The notes under the pieces: generated by a model
Seen by the model: the letters and a program-made list of their open reading frames with translations, nothing else
The model's database searches: none
Told to the model about the DNA's origin: nothing
Source: Actinomadura opuntiae
Lineage (GTDB): Bacteria; Actinomycetota; Actinomycetes; Streptosporangiales; Streptosporangiaceae
NCBI RefSeq assembly: GCF_030283205.1
Contig: NZ_JASNWF010000035.1
Span: 19,487 to 83,486 of the forward strand
Length of the DNA: 64,000 bases
Direction of reading: 5' to 3'
Program-made: the position numbers and the translations under genes
Shown here: piece by piece, positions 28,981-37,944 of the stretch
How the letters are laid out: each line of letters opens with the position of its first letter
Position numbering within the stretch: the first letter of the stretch is position 1

Positions 28981-29747
28981 CGGTCGCGGTGCGGGGCCTG
29001 GACGTGGCGCTGGGCGGGCGCCCGGTGCTGCGGGGCGTCTCGCTGAAGGTCCCGGCGGGGTCCTGGACGGCGGTGATCGGGCCGAACGGGGCGGGCAAGT
29101 CGACGCTGCTGCGGGCGGTGCTCGGGCTGCTGCCGTGCGCGGGCGAGATCACGGTCGCGGGCGCCGACCTGTCGGCGATGAAGCCGCGCCGGCGCGCCCG
29201 GCTGGTCGCCTACGCCCCGCAGAGCCCGAGCCTTCCGGTGGGGATGACGGTGTTCGACTACACCCTTCTCGGCCGTTCGCCCTACATCCCGCACCTGGGT
29301 CGGGAGAGCGCCCGCGACCGCGCCATCGCGGGCGAGGTCCTCGACCGGCTGGACCTGACCGGCCTCGCCGAACGTCCGCTCGACCATCTGTCCGGCGGCG
29401 AGCGGCAGCGCGTGGTGCTGGCGCGGGCGCTCGCGCAGCAGACGTCCGTGCTGCTGCTGGACGAGCCGACGACCGCGCTCGACATCGGCCACCAGCAGCA
29501 GGTGATGGAGCTGATCGACCGGCTCCGGCTGTCGGACGGGCTGACCGTCGTCACGACCATCCACGATCTGACGCTTGCCGGGCAGTACGCCGACGCGCTG
29601 GTGCTGCTGTCGGGCGGGCGGGTCGTCGCGTCCGGAACGCCCGCCGAGGTGCTGACGCGCGCCGCGATCCAGGAGCATTTCCAGGCCCGCGTGCACGTCC
29701 TTCCCGGGCCGGACGGCCGGCCCCTGCTGTCTCTGGAGCGCCCGTGA
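28977..29747 (+). CDS. btuD: Cobalamin-type ABC ATPase
   Basis: ATPase of the corrinoid importer, 256 residues. Walker A GPNGAGKSTLL near residues 36-46, Q-loop in YAPQSPSLP, signature HLSGGERQRVV near 136, Walker B VLLLDEPTTALD near 159 and the switch His in TTIHDLTLAG. GTG 28977 overlaps the btuC stop by 4 bp; the stop overlaps the cbiZ start in the same way. Confidence 0.95.
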   Translation: MTVAVRGLDVALGGRPVLRGVSLKVPAGSWTAVIGPNGAGKSTLLRAVLGLLPCAGEITVAGADLSAMKPRRRARLVAYAPQSPSLPVGMTVFDYTLLGRSPYIPHLGRESARDRAIAGEVLDRLDLTGLAERPLDHLSGGERQRVVLARALAQQTSVLLLDEPTTALDIGHQQQVMELIDRLRLSDGLTVVTTIHDLTLAGQYADALVLLSGGRVVASGTPAEVLTRAAIQEHFQARVHVLPGPDGRPLLSLERP

Positions 29748-30466
29748 ACATCGAGCTGGTCTGGCGGGAGGAGGACGGCGCGCGGCTGGCCGCGACGGTG
29801 TGGCGTGCGGGCGCCGGCTGGCGCGCGGTGTCGTCGGCGATGCTCGGCGGCGGGATCGGCCCACTGGGTTGGGTGCTGAACGCGCAGGTCCGCGGCGCGT
29901 ACGCGCGGCTGGACCCCGTCGCCCACCTGGAGGAGTTGGCCGCGTCGTTCGGGCTGGACGGTCCCGGCGCCGGCATGCTGACCGCCGCGTCCGTCGCCCG
30001 GACGATGCGCCGGGAGGACGGCGGCGTCACCGTCTCGGCGACCGTCGGCCTGCGCGTGCCGACGTGGGCCGCCGCGCCCGAGGGGGCGGCCGACCCCGAG
30101 CTGGCCCCGCTCCATCTCGACGTGCCGCCGCCGGCGCGGGAGCCCTCGCCGCCGGAGCAGGAGCAGGCGTGGCGACCGGGGACGGTCAACATCGTCGTCG
30201 CCGTCCCGGTCGCGTTGAGCGACGCGGCCCTGGTGAACGCGGTGGTCACCGCCACGGAGGCGAAGACGCAGGCGCTCCTGGAGGCGGGCTTCCCGTGCAC
30301 CGGGACGGCGTCCGACGCGATCTGCGTGGCCGCGCGGACCTCCGGCGAGGCCGAGCCCTTCGCCGGTCCCCGATCGACATGGGGATCGCGGATCGCGCGC
30401 GCCGTGCACGCCGCAGTGCACGCGGGCGCCCTTGACTACGCCGAGTACCTGCGGAGGAAGCCCTAG
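29744..30466 (+). CDS. cbiZ: Adenosylcobinamide amidohydrolase
   Basis: A 240-residue CbiZ protein. CbiZ hydrolyses the aminopropanol side chain of adenosylcobinamide (or of pseudo-B12) to adenosylcobyric acid so that salvaged corrinoids re-enter synthesis (established for archaeal and Rhodobacter CbiZ). Family landmarks: SSAMLGGGIGPLGWVLNAQV, then GMLTAASVARTMRRED, NIVVAVPVALSDAALVNAV and GTASDAICVAA. GTG 29744 overlaps the btuD stop by GTGA, so it is the fourth gene of the riboswitch-controlled operon. Tail-to-tail with the coiled-coil protein gene. Confidence 0.93.
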   Translation: MNIELVWREEDGARLAATVWRAGAGWRAVSSAMLGGGIGPLGWVLNAQVRGAYARLDPVAHLEELAASFGLDGPGAGMLTAASVARTMRREDGGVTVSATVGLRVPTWAAAPEGAADPELAPLHLDVPPPAREPSPPEQEQAWRPGTVNIVVAVPVALSDAALVNAVVTATEAKTQALLEAGFPCTGTASDAICVAARTSGEAEPFAGPRSTWGSRIARAVHAAVHAGALDYAEYLRRKP

Positions 30467-30474
30467 CCCAGCGT

Positions 30475-30514
30475 ACCGGCCGCCCCACCACCCCGGTGCG
30501 GTGCGGCGGCCGGT
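30475..30514. terminator. Bidirectional hairpin between cbiZ and the coiled-coil gene
   Basis: ACCGGCCGCC (30475-30484) pairs with GGCGGCCGGT (30505-30514); the loop contains a smaller CACC/GGTG stem. It lies between convergent genes, starting 8 bp after the cbiZ stop. No T-run follows, as is common in high-GC actinobacteria. Confidence 0.6.
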
Positions 30515-30582
30515 GTCAGGGCCAGTGCCGTGTGGTGAAGGGCCTCACCTCCTCCTCGTCGTCCGGTTCGCCGGCCTGACGG

Positions 30583-31923
30583 TCAGCCGGCGTGGGGAAG
30601 CCGGCGGCCGTTGACCGCGAGCGGGTCGGTGCCGTCCAGCAGCGACTGGTTCGGGCGGGTCGCGTTCGCCGGGGCGCCGTTGCGCGGCGATCCGTTGAAC
30701 GGCGGCAGCGGGTGCAGGCCCGTCGGGGCCTCCGGATCCGCGGCGGGACGGCCGTCCGGACGCGGGTCGGCCGGGCGGGTGAGCGCGTCGACGCGGCGGC
30801 GCGCGCGGTCGGCCTCGGCGCGCGCGGCGTCCCGTTCGGCGGTGAGCGTCTGGACGGCGGCGCGCAGTTCCTCGTTGGCCCGCGACAGGTCCCAGTTGTG
30901 CTGCTCGACCTCGCGGGCCCGCGCCTGGACCTGGTCACGGTCGGCGACGGCCTGGCCGCGCTGGGTCTCGGCGTCGCGGACGGCCGCGCGCAGGTCCTCG
31001 GCGGCGCGCCGGGCGGCGGCGGCCTCGATCCGCTGCCCCTCGGCGGCGGTCTCGGCCTCCGACAGCCGGCTGTGCAGGCCGACCAGCTCGGCGCGGGCCG
31101 TCTCCAGCGCGGCGAGCAGCTCGCCCTCGCGGCCGGCGACGCGGTCGCGGTCGCGGTCGGCGGCGAGCCGGGCCGCCTCGGCGGCGTCCGCGACGTCCTT
31201 GGCCTCCTGCGCCTCCCGCCGGGCGGCGTCGCGCTCGCCGGCGGCCTGCTCGGCCTCGGTGCGGGCGGCGGCCGCCGCCTCCTCGGCGGCGTCCGCGCGG
31301 GCGCGGGCGGCGGCGGTCTCGCGCCAGGCGGCCTCGGCCTGGCGCTGCGAGGCGTCCCGCTCGCGCTGCGCGATCGCGATCTCCCCGGCCGCGTCGGCGC
31401 GGACCTCGGCGACCCGCCGCTCGACGCCGGCGACGCCCAGCTCGGAGACCAGGGATCCGGCGAGCCGGTCGGTGACGGCCTCCAGCCGCTCCACCATCTC
31501 CCACGTCCACGCCACCTGGCCGGTGAGGCCGGGCGCCTCCCGGGCGCGTGCGCGGCTCGCGTGCGCGGCCCGCTCGCACGCGCCGTCGTTGTCCTGGCAG
31601 TAGCGGACGGTGCGGCCGCCGCGCACCGGCTGCGGTACGGGCCTGCCGCAGCCGGCGCACGGCCAGACCGCGACCGGGTCGCCAAGGCGCGCGATCCCGG
31701 CGCGGGGTCCGGTGTCCGCGTCGCCGCCCGCGGAGGCGGGCGCGGCGTCGGTCGGGCGTTGGAGGGGCTGGGTCACCGCCGACGCCTCCTCCGCCGGCGG
31801 CGTCTGGCCGGTGTAGGCGGGGTCGGTGTAGAAGCCGGGGTCGGTGATCACAGGAAGATCGGTCAACGTCGGGGCGGCAGGGGTCGGGGCGCTGTCGAAC
31901 GGGGCGACCTTCTGGTCTTCCAT
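30583..31923 (-). CDS. Coiled-coil protein with zinc-ribbon-like motif
   Basis: About 446 residues. The first 80 are disordered and Pro/Thr-rich. Residues about 89-120 hold a Cys cluster, CAGCG then RYCQDNDGAC (CxxC...Cx6C), a probable zinc site. From about 130 to 400 a long Ala/Glu/Arg coiled coil follows (for example AEVRADAAGEIAIAQRERDA), ending in a disordered Pro/Asn tail. I recall similar proteins annotated as hypothetical or chromosome-segregation-like in actinobacteria; resemblance to KfrA-type coiled coils may reflect composition only. Start ATG 31923 is tentative; no ribosome site is seen. Function unknown. Confidence 0.85.
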   Translation of the reverse strand: MEDQKVAPFDSAPTPAAPTLTDLPVITDPGFYTDPAYTGQTPPAEEASAVTQPLQRPTDAAPASAGGDADTGPRAGIARLGDPVAVWPCAGCGRPVPQPVRGGRTVRYCQDNDGACERAAHASRARAREAPGLTGQVAWTWEMVERLEAVTDRLAGSLVSELGVAGVERRVAEVRADAAGEIAIAQRERDASQRQAEAAWRETAAARARADAAEEAAAAARTEAEQAAGERDAARREAQEAKDVADAAEAARLAADRDRDRVAGREGELLAALETARAELVGLHSRLSEAETAAEGQRIEAAAARRAAEDLRAAVRDAETQRGQAVADRDQVQARAREVEQHNWDLSRANEELRAAVQTLTAERDAARAEADRARRRVDALTRPADPRPDGRPAADPEAPTGLHPLPPFNGSPRNGAPANATRPNQSLLDGTDPLAVNGRRLPHAG

Positions 31924-32012
31924 GTGCGGTTGTACGGGGCGCAACGGCGAAGCGTTCGACGGTCACGCCGGCGACTTGCGGCGCCCCTCCCCCGCGCGTC
32001 CCGCGAACCCGC

Positions 32013-33560
32013 CTAGCCTGCCTGTTCCCGCAGGTAGGCGTCCCGCACACGGCTGCGGCTGAGCTTGCCGGAGGGCGTGCGGGGCAGGGACGCGCGGAAC
32101 TCCACCCGGCGCGGGTGCTTGAGCCTCGCCAGCCGGGGCTCGCAGTGCGCGAGCAGGTCGGCGGCGAGCGCGTCGCCGGGGACGGCGTCCGGCGCGGGTT
32201 CGACGAGGGCGACGACGCGCTGCCCCCAGTCCTCGTCCGGGACGCCGATGACGGCGACGTCGCCGACGGCGGGATGCTGGAGCAGCACCGACTCGATCTC
32301 GGCCGGGTAGACGTTCACGCCGCCGGAGATGATGAGGTCGGTGCGACGGTCGCTCATGTACAGCCAGCCGTCCTCGTCGAGGTGGCCGAGGTCGCCCGGG
32401 GTGTAGAACTCGCCGCGCATGGCGGCGGCGGTCTTGCCGGGGTCGCCGTGGTACTCGAAGCCCGGCTGGCCGCCGGCGTAGATCAGCCCGGTCTCGCCGG
32501 GCGGCAGCTCGTTCCCCTCCGGGTCGAGGATCTTGATCTGGACGCCCTCGACGGCGCGGCCGACCGTCCCGGGGTGGGCGAGCCAGTCGTGCGGGGTCGC
32601 GACGACGACGGCGCCGCTCTCGGTGGAGCCGTAGTACTCGTACAAAACGGGCCCCCACCACTCCATCATCCGCTGCTTGGTCTCGACGGGGATCGGTGCC
32701 GCGCTGTGGTACACCTGCCGCAGCGACGACAGGTCGTAGCGGGCGCGGACGTCGTCGGGCAGCGCGAGCATGCGGTGGAACATGGTCGGCACCATGAAGG
32801 AGTTGCCGACGCCGTGCCGCTGGATCAGCTCGAGGGTGTGCTCGGGCCGGAACCGGGGCGCGACGACGACGGCGTGACCGAGGTTGAGGGCCATCATCGC
32901 GTGCACGCAGGGCGCGGAGTGGTAGAGCGGCCCGATCGCGAGATGCACCTCGTCGCCCGGTTCCAGTCCCAGGTGCTTCATGAGCGTCTGGCGCATGACG
33001 TCGAAGAGCAGTTCCGGCGGCACGTCCGGCAGCGGGCGCCGCACGCCCTTCGGCCGCCCGGTGGTCCCGGACGTGTAGAGCATGATCGAACCCATCCGGC
33101 GGTCATCCGGTGGTGAGGCGCTGCCGGACGCGCACAGCGCGGCCATCGAGCGGTAGCCCTCGGCGGGGTCGACGCTGACCCGCAGTTCCGCGGCCATCCC
33201 GGCCTCGTCGGCGGCGCCGGTGACGACGGGCGCGAACGCGCTCTCGGTCACCACGGCCTTGGCGCCGCAGTCGCCGAGGATGTAGCCGATCTCGGGCTCG
33301 GTCAGATGCCGGCTGACCGGGACGACGTAGAGGCCGGACTGCATTCCCGCCAGCAGCACGGTGAGGAACTCGGGCCGGTTGCCGAGGACGGTCGCGACCG
33401 CGTCGCCGGGGCGCAGGCCGAGCCCGGCCAGCGCGTTCGACAGGCGGTTCACCTCGGCGTGCAGCTCACCGTAGGACACCGGCACGCCGGGGGCCAGGAT
33501 CGCCGGGCGGTCCGGGTCGTTGCTCGCGATCTCGAAGAAGCCGACGCCCTCGACGCCCAT
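32013..33560 (-). CDS. Acyl-CoA synthetase (FadD35-like position)
   Basis: AMP-forming ligase of 515 residues. P-loop LYTSGTTGRPKGVRRP near residue 165; YEYYGSTESGAVV near 310; hinge DRRTDLIISGGVNVYPAEIE near 410; catalytic Lys in RTPSGKLSRSRVRD near the C-terminus. ATG 33560 has GGGAG 6 nt upstream. Together with the adjacent TetR, carboxylase and acyl-CoA dehydrogenase genes the order resembles the mycobacterial bkaR region, where fadD35 neighbours the regulator. It probably activates a branched-chain or keto acid; substrate unproved. Confidence 0.94.
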   Translation of the reverse strand: MGVEGVGFFEIASNDPDRPAILAPGVPVSYGELHAEVNRLSNALAGLGLRPGDAVATVLGNRPEFLTVLLAGMQSGLYVVPVSRHLTEPEIGYILGDCGAKAVVTESAFAPVVTGAADEAGMAAELRVSVDPAEGYRSMAALCASGSASPPDDRRMGSIMLYTSGTTGRPKGVRRPLPDVPPELLFDVMRQTLMKHLGLEPGDEVHLAIGPLYHSAPCVHAMMALNLGHAVVVAPRFRPEHTLELIQRHGVGNSFMVPTMFHRMLALPDDVRARYDLSSLRQVYHSAAPIPVETKQRMMEWWGPVLYEYYGSTESGAVVVATPHDWLAHPGTVGRAVEGVQIKILDPEGNELPPGETGLIYAGGQPGFEYHGDPGKTAAAMRGEFYTPGDLGHLDEDGWLYMSDRRTDLIISGGVNVYPAEIESVLLQHPAVGDVAVIGVPDEDWGQRVVALVEPAPDAVPGDALAADLLAHCEPRLARLKHPRRVEFRASLPRTPSGKLSRSRVRDAYLREQAG

Positions 33561-33682
33561 GCGCACTCCCTTGCCGCGGTCGGATGGCCGGATGACCTTT
33601 CATCCCATATGACCCAGCGCGGCCTCGGCCCGTCAAGATTGCGGCCCGTCCGGAAACCCCGGACGGCCCGCCGCGCCTCCCG

Positions 33683-34303
33683 CTAGCCGGCCTGCGCGGC
33701 CTCCAGCGCGGCGCGGGCCATGGTGTGCAGCAGGTCGCCCATCGCGTCGCGGTCGAGGCCGGCGGCGCTGCGCGGGGTGGAGTTGAGCAGGCCGAAGCAG
33801 GCGTGGACGGCCGCGCGCGTCCGCCCGTCGGGAAGGCCGGGGCGCAACCGGCGCAGCACACCCACCCATTCCTCGACGTAGGCGCGCTGCAGCCGCCGGA
33901 CCTCGTGGCGCTGCGGCTGCGGGACGTTGTCGAGTTCGCGTTCGTGGACGGTGATGAGCGCGGGGTTGTCCAGCGCGAACGCGATGTGAAAGCGCAGCAG
34001 CGCGTCGAGGGCGCGGCCGGGATCGGGGTCGGCGGCACGGCGGACGCCCTCGGCGTGCAGCCGCTCGCTGATGTCGACGAGCATCTCGGCGAGGACGGCC
34101 TCCTTGCCGCTGAAGTGCCGGTAGAGCGCGGGGCCGGTGAGGCCGACGGCCCGTCCGACGTCGCCGATGGACGCCCCGTGGTAGCCGCGGCGGGCGAACA
34201 GCTCGGCCGCGGCGGCGAGGATCTCGGCGCGGCGGGGGTTCACCGCGGCGAGGGGCGGCCCGGCGGCCGGGTCGCCGGGCGCCGGAGCCGGGTAGGAGGT
34301 CAT
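33683..34303 (-). CDS. TetR regulator of branched-chain acyl-CoA genes (BkaR-like)
   Basis: A 206-residue repressor. Helix-turn-helix GYHGASIGDVGRAVGLTGPALYRHFSGKEAVLAEM near residues 41-75. No ribosome site precedes ATG 34303, but -10 TAGACT on the minus strand (34315-34310) ends 6 nt upstream, so a leaderless mRNA is likely. Two strong 16-bp operators lie between it and the divergent carboxylase operon, the nearer one overlapping its -35 region. By position it matches mycobacterial BkaR (Rv2506), a repressor of branched-chain keto-acid genes; homology by sequence is inferred only. Confidence 0.92.
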   Translation of the reverse strand: MTSYPAPAPGDPAAGPPLAAVNPRRAEILAAAAELFARRGYHGASIGDVGRAVGLTGPALYRHFSGKEAVLAEMLVDISERLHAEGVRRAADPDPGRALDALLRFHIAFALDNPALITVHERELDNVPQPQRHEVRRLQRAYVEEWVGVLRRLRPGLPDGRTRAAVHACFGLLNSTPRSAAGLDRDAMGDLLHTMARAALEAAQAG

Positions 34304-34309
34304 GGGAGG

Positions 34310-34375
34310 AGTCTAGACCAAGCTTGTTAATGAGCATTAACATCTCTACCATCGGCGTTGTTAACGAGCATTAAC
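34310..34375. promoter_or_regulatory. Two 16-bp operators and leaderless -10 element
   Basis: GTTAATGAGCATTAAC (34326-34341) is palindromic except its two central bases; GTTAACGAGCATTAAC (34360-34375) is a second copy with one further change, 34 bp away. Minus-strand -10 TAGACT at 34315-34310 serves the TetR gene. The second site lies 12 bp before the carboxyltransferase ATG 34388 and would block its transcription start. Confidence 0.85.
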
Positions 34376-34387
34376 TGGGAAGGGACC

Positions 34388-36001
34388 ATGTCCGGACCCG
34401 AGATCGGCGGCCGCGCCGACGTCGCCGGCGAGGCGTTCAAGGCGAGCGCCGCGCACAACGAGGCGCTGGTCGCCGAGCTGCGCGACCGCGTCGACCGGGC
34501 CGGGCGCGGCGGTCCGGAACGGGCCCGCGAGCGGCACGTGGCGCGCGGCAAGCTGCTCCCCCGCGACCGGGTCGACACGCTGCTCGACCCCGGCTCGCCG
34601 TTCCTGGAGCTGTCGCCGCTGGCCGCGAACGGGATGTACGGCGACGAGGCGCCGGGCGCCGGGATCATCACCGGCGTCGGCCGGGTGTCCGGCCGCGAGT
34701 GCGTGATCGTCGCCAACGACGCCACCGTGAAGGGCGGGACGTACTACCCGATCACGGTCAAGAAGCATCTGCGCGCGCAGGAGGTGGCCCTGCACAACCG
34801 GCTGCCCTGCGTCTACCTGGTCGACTCCGGCGGCGCGTTCCTGCCCCGCCAGGACGAGGTGTTCCCCGACCGCGAGCATTTCGGCCGCATCTTCTACAAC
34901 CAGGCGACCATGTCCGGGCGCGGCATCCCGCAGATCGCGGCGGTCCTGGGCTCGTGCACGGCGGGCGGCGCCTACGTCCCGGCGATGAGCGACGAGGCGG
35001 TGATCGTCCGCGGCCAGGGCACGATCTTCCTCGGCGGCCCGCCGCTGGTGAAGGCCGCGACCGGCGAGGTCGTGACGGCCGAGGAGCTCGGCGGCGGCGA
35101 GCTGCACTCCCGCACGTCCGGCGTGACCGACCACCTCGCCGAGGACGACGCGCACGCGCTGCGGATCGTCCGCGACATCGTCGGCACGCTCGGCCCGCGC
35201 GAGCCGCGCCCGTGGGACGTGGCGCCGTCGGAGGAGCCGGCGGTCGACCCGTCCGAGCTGTACGGGGTCGTCCCGCCGGACCCGCGCACCCCCTACGACG
35301 TGCGCGAAGTCATCGCGCGGATCGTGGACGGCAGCCGGTTCCAGGAGTTCAAGAAGGAGTACGGCGCGACGCTCGTCACCGGGTTCGCGCGCATCCACGG
35401 GCACCCGGTCGGGATCGTCGCCAACAACGGCATCCTGTTCAGCGAGTCGGCGCAGAAGGGCGCGCACTTCATCGAGCTGTGCGACCGGCGCAGCGTCCCC
35501 CTCGTCTTCCTGCAGAACATCACCGGCTTCATGGTCGGCCGCGAGTACGAGGCGGGCGGCATCGCCAAGCACGGCGCGAAGATGGTCACGGCCGTGTCGT
35601 GCGCGCGCGTCCCGAAGTTCACGGTCGTCATCGGCGGCTCGTTCGGCGCGGGCAACTACGCGATGTGCGGCCGGGCCTATTCGCCGCGTTTCCTGTGGAT
35701 GTGGCCGAACGCCCGCATCTCGGTCATGGGTGGCGAGCAGGCCGCGAGCGTGCTCGCGACGGTCCGCCGCGACCAGATGGACGCCCGTGGCGAGGAGTGG
35801 CCCGCCGAGGACGAGGAGGCGTTCAAGGCGCCGATCCGCGACCAGTACGAGGCGCAGGGCAACCCGTACTACTCGACGGCCCGGCTGTGGGACGACGGGG
35901 TGATCGACCCGCTCGACACCCGCCGCGTCCTCGGCCTCGGGCTGTCCGCCGCCGCCAACGCGCCGCTGGAGCCGGTCGGCTACGGCGTCTTCCGGATGTG
36001 A
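34388..36001 (+). CDS. Acyl-CoA carboxylase, carboxyltransferase subunit (AccD1/MCC beta type)
   Basis: Carboxyltransferase beta subunit of a biotin carboxylase complex, 537 residues. The carboxyltransferase N and C domains are both intact: YYPITVKKHLRAQEVALHNR, VDSGGAFLPRQDEVFPD, GSCTAGGAYVPAMSDE and, in the C half, FLQNITGFMVGREYEAGGIAKHGAKM. These stretches are typical of methylcrotonyl-CoA carboxylase beta subunits. GGGAAGGG precedes ATG 34388. Mycobacterial AccA1-AccD1 is established as a methylcrotonyl-CoA carboxylase; with HMG-CoA lyase next door, leucine breakdown is the best inference here. Confidence 0.94.
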   Translation: MSGPEIGGRADVAGEAFKASAAHNEALVAELRDRVDRAGRGGPERARERHVARGKLLPRDRVDTLLDPGSPFLELSPLAANGMYGDEAPGAGIITGVGRVSGRECVIVANDATVKGGTYYPITVKKHLRAQEVALHNRLPCVYLVDSGGAFLPRQDEVFPDREHFGRIFYNQATMSGRGIPQIAAVLGSCTAGGAYVPAMSDEAVIVRGQGTIFLGGPPLVKAATGEVVTAEELGGGELHSRTSGVTDHLAEDDAHALRIVRDIVGTLGPREPRPWDVAPSEEPAVDPSELYGVVPPDPRTPYDVREVIARIVDGSRFQEFKKEYGATLVTGFARIHGHPVGIVANNGILFSESAQKGAHFIELCDRRSVPLVFLQNITGFMVGREYEAGGIAKHGAKMVTAVSCARVPKFTVVIGGSFGAGNYAMCGRAYSPRFLWMWPNARISVMGGEQAASVLATVRRDQMDARGEEWPAEDEEAFKAPIRDQYEAQGNPYYSTARLWDDGVIDPLDTRRVLGLGLSAAANAPLEPVGYGVFRM

Positions 36002-36009
36002 GGCACGTG

Positions 36010-37944
36010 ATGTTCGACAGCGTCCTGGTCGCCAACCGGGGTGAGATCGCCGTCCGCGTGTTCCGCACGCTGCGGCGGCTCGGGATCCGCTCGGTCGCCG
36101 TCCACACGGATGCGGACGCGGGCGCGCGCCACGTGCGAGAGGCCGACGAGGCCCTCCGCATACCGTCCTATCTCGACGTCGACGCGGTGGTGGGCGCCGC
36201 GCGGACCGCGGGTGCGGCGGCCGTCCACCCGGGCTACGGGTTCCTCGCCGAGAACACCGCGTTCGCGCAGGCCTGCGCCGACGCCGGGCTGGTGTTCATC
36301 GGGCCGCCCGCGTCCGCGATCGAGGCGATGGGCGACAAGATCCGCGCGAAGCAGACGGTCGCGGCGGCCGGCGTCCCGGTCGTCCCCGGACGGGACGAAC
36401 CGGGCCTGTCGGACGCCGAGCTGGAGGCCGCCGCGCTGGAGGTCGGCCTTCCGGTGCTGCTCAAGCCGTCGGCGGGCGGCGGAGGCAAGGGCATGCGGCT
36501 GGTGCGCGACGCGGCGGACCTGCCGGAGGCGATCGCGTCCGCCCGCCGCGAGGCGCGCGGCTCGTTCGGCGACGACACCCTGCTCGCCGAGCGGTTCGTG
36601 GAGAACCCCCGGCACATCGAGATCCAGGTGTTCGCCGACGCGCACGGCAACGCCGTCCACCTGGGCGAGCGCGAGTGCAGTCTGCAGCGCCGGCACCAGA
36701 AGATCGTCGAGGAGGCGCCGTCGCCGCTGCTGGACGGGGCGTCCCGCGCGCGCATGGGCGCCGCCGCCGTCGCCGCCGCGCAGGCGGTCGGGTACGTGGG
36801 CGCGGGGACGGTCGAGTACATCGTGTCCGCCGACCGCCCCGACGAGTTCTTCTTCATGGAGATGAACACCCGGCTCCAGGTCGAGCATCCCGTCACCGAG
36901 CTGGTCACCGGGCTTGACCTGGTCGAACTCCAGTTGCGCGTCGCGTCCGGCGAGCCGCTGCCGTTCGGGCAGGACGACGTCCGGCTGGACGGGCACGCGA
37001 TCGAGGCGCGCGTGTACGCCGAGGACCCGGCGCGCGGCTTCCTGCCGACCGGCGGCACCGTCCTGGCGCTGACCGAGCCGGACGTCCGCGTCGACTCCGG
37101 CCTCGACGTCGGGACGGAGGTCGGCGGGTCCTACGACCCGATGCTGGCGAAGGTGATCGTCCACGGCGCCGACCGCACCGAGGCGCTGCACCGCCTCGAC
37201 CGCGCGCTCGCGCGCTACACGCTGCTGGGCGTCCCGACGAACGTGGCGTTCCTGCGCGCGCTGCTCAAACACCCGTCCGTCGCGTCGGGCGACCTCGACA
37301 CCGGCCTGGTGGAACGCGCCCTCGACGAGCTGACCTCGGGCGACGGCGTGCCGCCGGAGATGCTCGCCGCCGCCGCGCTCGACCGGATGCTCGCGCTGGA
37401 ACCCGCCGACGACGACCCGTGGGCGATCCCGGACGGCTGGCGGCCCGGCGCCCACGCCTGGACGCCGTGGATCATCACCCCGTCCGGCGGCGAGCCCGTC
37501 GAGGTTCGCGTGCAGGGCCGCGCCGCGTCCGCGCTGGTCGCGATCGGCGACGGCGAACCGGTCCCCGCGTCGCTGACCGGCACGACCCTCACCTACGGCG
37601 GACGGACGGTCTCGTTCGCCGCCGCCCGCGACGGCAGCACGCTGTGGCTCGGACGCGACGGGCACGCCTGGGCGCTGAGCGAGCACGTGCGCGCGGAGGG
37701 CGGCGCCGCGGCGGACGCGTCCGGCGACGGCGTGCTGCGCAGCCCGATGCCTGGCACCGTCCTGGCCGTCAAGGTCGGCGAAGGCGACCGCGTGGACGAG
37801 GGCCAGCCGCTCGTCGTCGTCGAGGCGATGAAGATGGAGCACACCGTCACCGCGCCGCGCGCCGGGGTCGTGGCGCGGCTGCCGGCCCGCGCGGGCGCCC
37901 AGGTCGCCCTGGACGCGGTGCTGGCCGTGATCGAGGAGGCATGA
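36010..37944 (+). CDS. Biotin carboxylase / biotin carrier subunit (AccA1/MCC alpha type)
   Basis: Alpha subunit of 644 residues. The N-terminal carboxylase domain shows FDSVLVANRGEIAVRVFRT, AVHPGYGFLAEN, the ATP-grasp loop KPSAGGGGKGMRLV, ERECSLQRRHQKIVEEAP and MNTRLQVEHPVTE. The middle BT region follows, and the C-terminal biotinyl domain ends with VVVEAMKMEHTV, Lys being the biotinylation site. ATG 36010 or GTG 36007, 5-8 bp after the beta-subunit stop. Works with the preceding gene on an unsaturated branched acyl-CoA. Confidence 0.96.
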   Translation: MFDSVLVANRGEIAVRVFRTLRRLGIRSVAVHTDADAGARHVREADEALRIPSYLDVDAVVGAARTAGAAAVHPGYGFLAENTAFAQACADAGLVFIGPPASAIEAMGDKIRAKQTVAAAGVPVVPGRDEPGLSDAELEAAALEVGLPVLLKPSAGGGGKGMRLVRDAADLPEAIASARREARGSFGDDTLLAERFVENPRHIEIQVFADAHGNAVHLGERECSLQRRHQKIVEEAPSPLLDGASRARMGAAAVAAAQAVGYVGAGTVEYIVSADRPDEFFFMEMNTRLQVEHPVTELVTGLDLVELQLRVASGEPLPFGQDDVRLDGHAIEARVYAEDPARGFLPTGGTVLALTEPDVRVDSGLDVGTEVGGSYDPMLAKVIVHGADRTEALHRLDRALARYTLLGVPTNVAFLRALLKHPSVASGDLDTGLVERALDELTSGDGVPPEMLAAAALDRMLALEPADDDPWAIPDGWRPGAHAWTPWIITPSGGEPVEVRVQGRAASALVAIGDGEPVPASLTGTTLTYGGRTVSFAAARDGSTLWLGRDGHAWALSEHVRAEGGAAADASGDGVLRSPMPGTVLAVKVGEGDRVDEGQPLVVVEAMKMEHTVTAPRAGVVARLPARAGAQVALDAVLAVIEEA

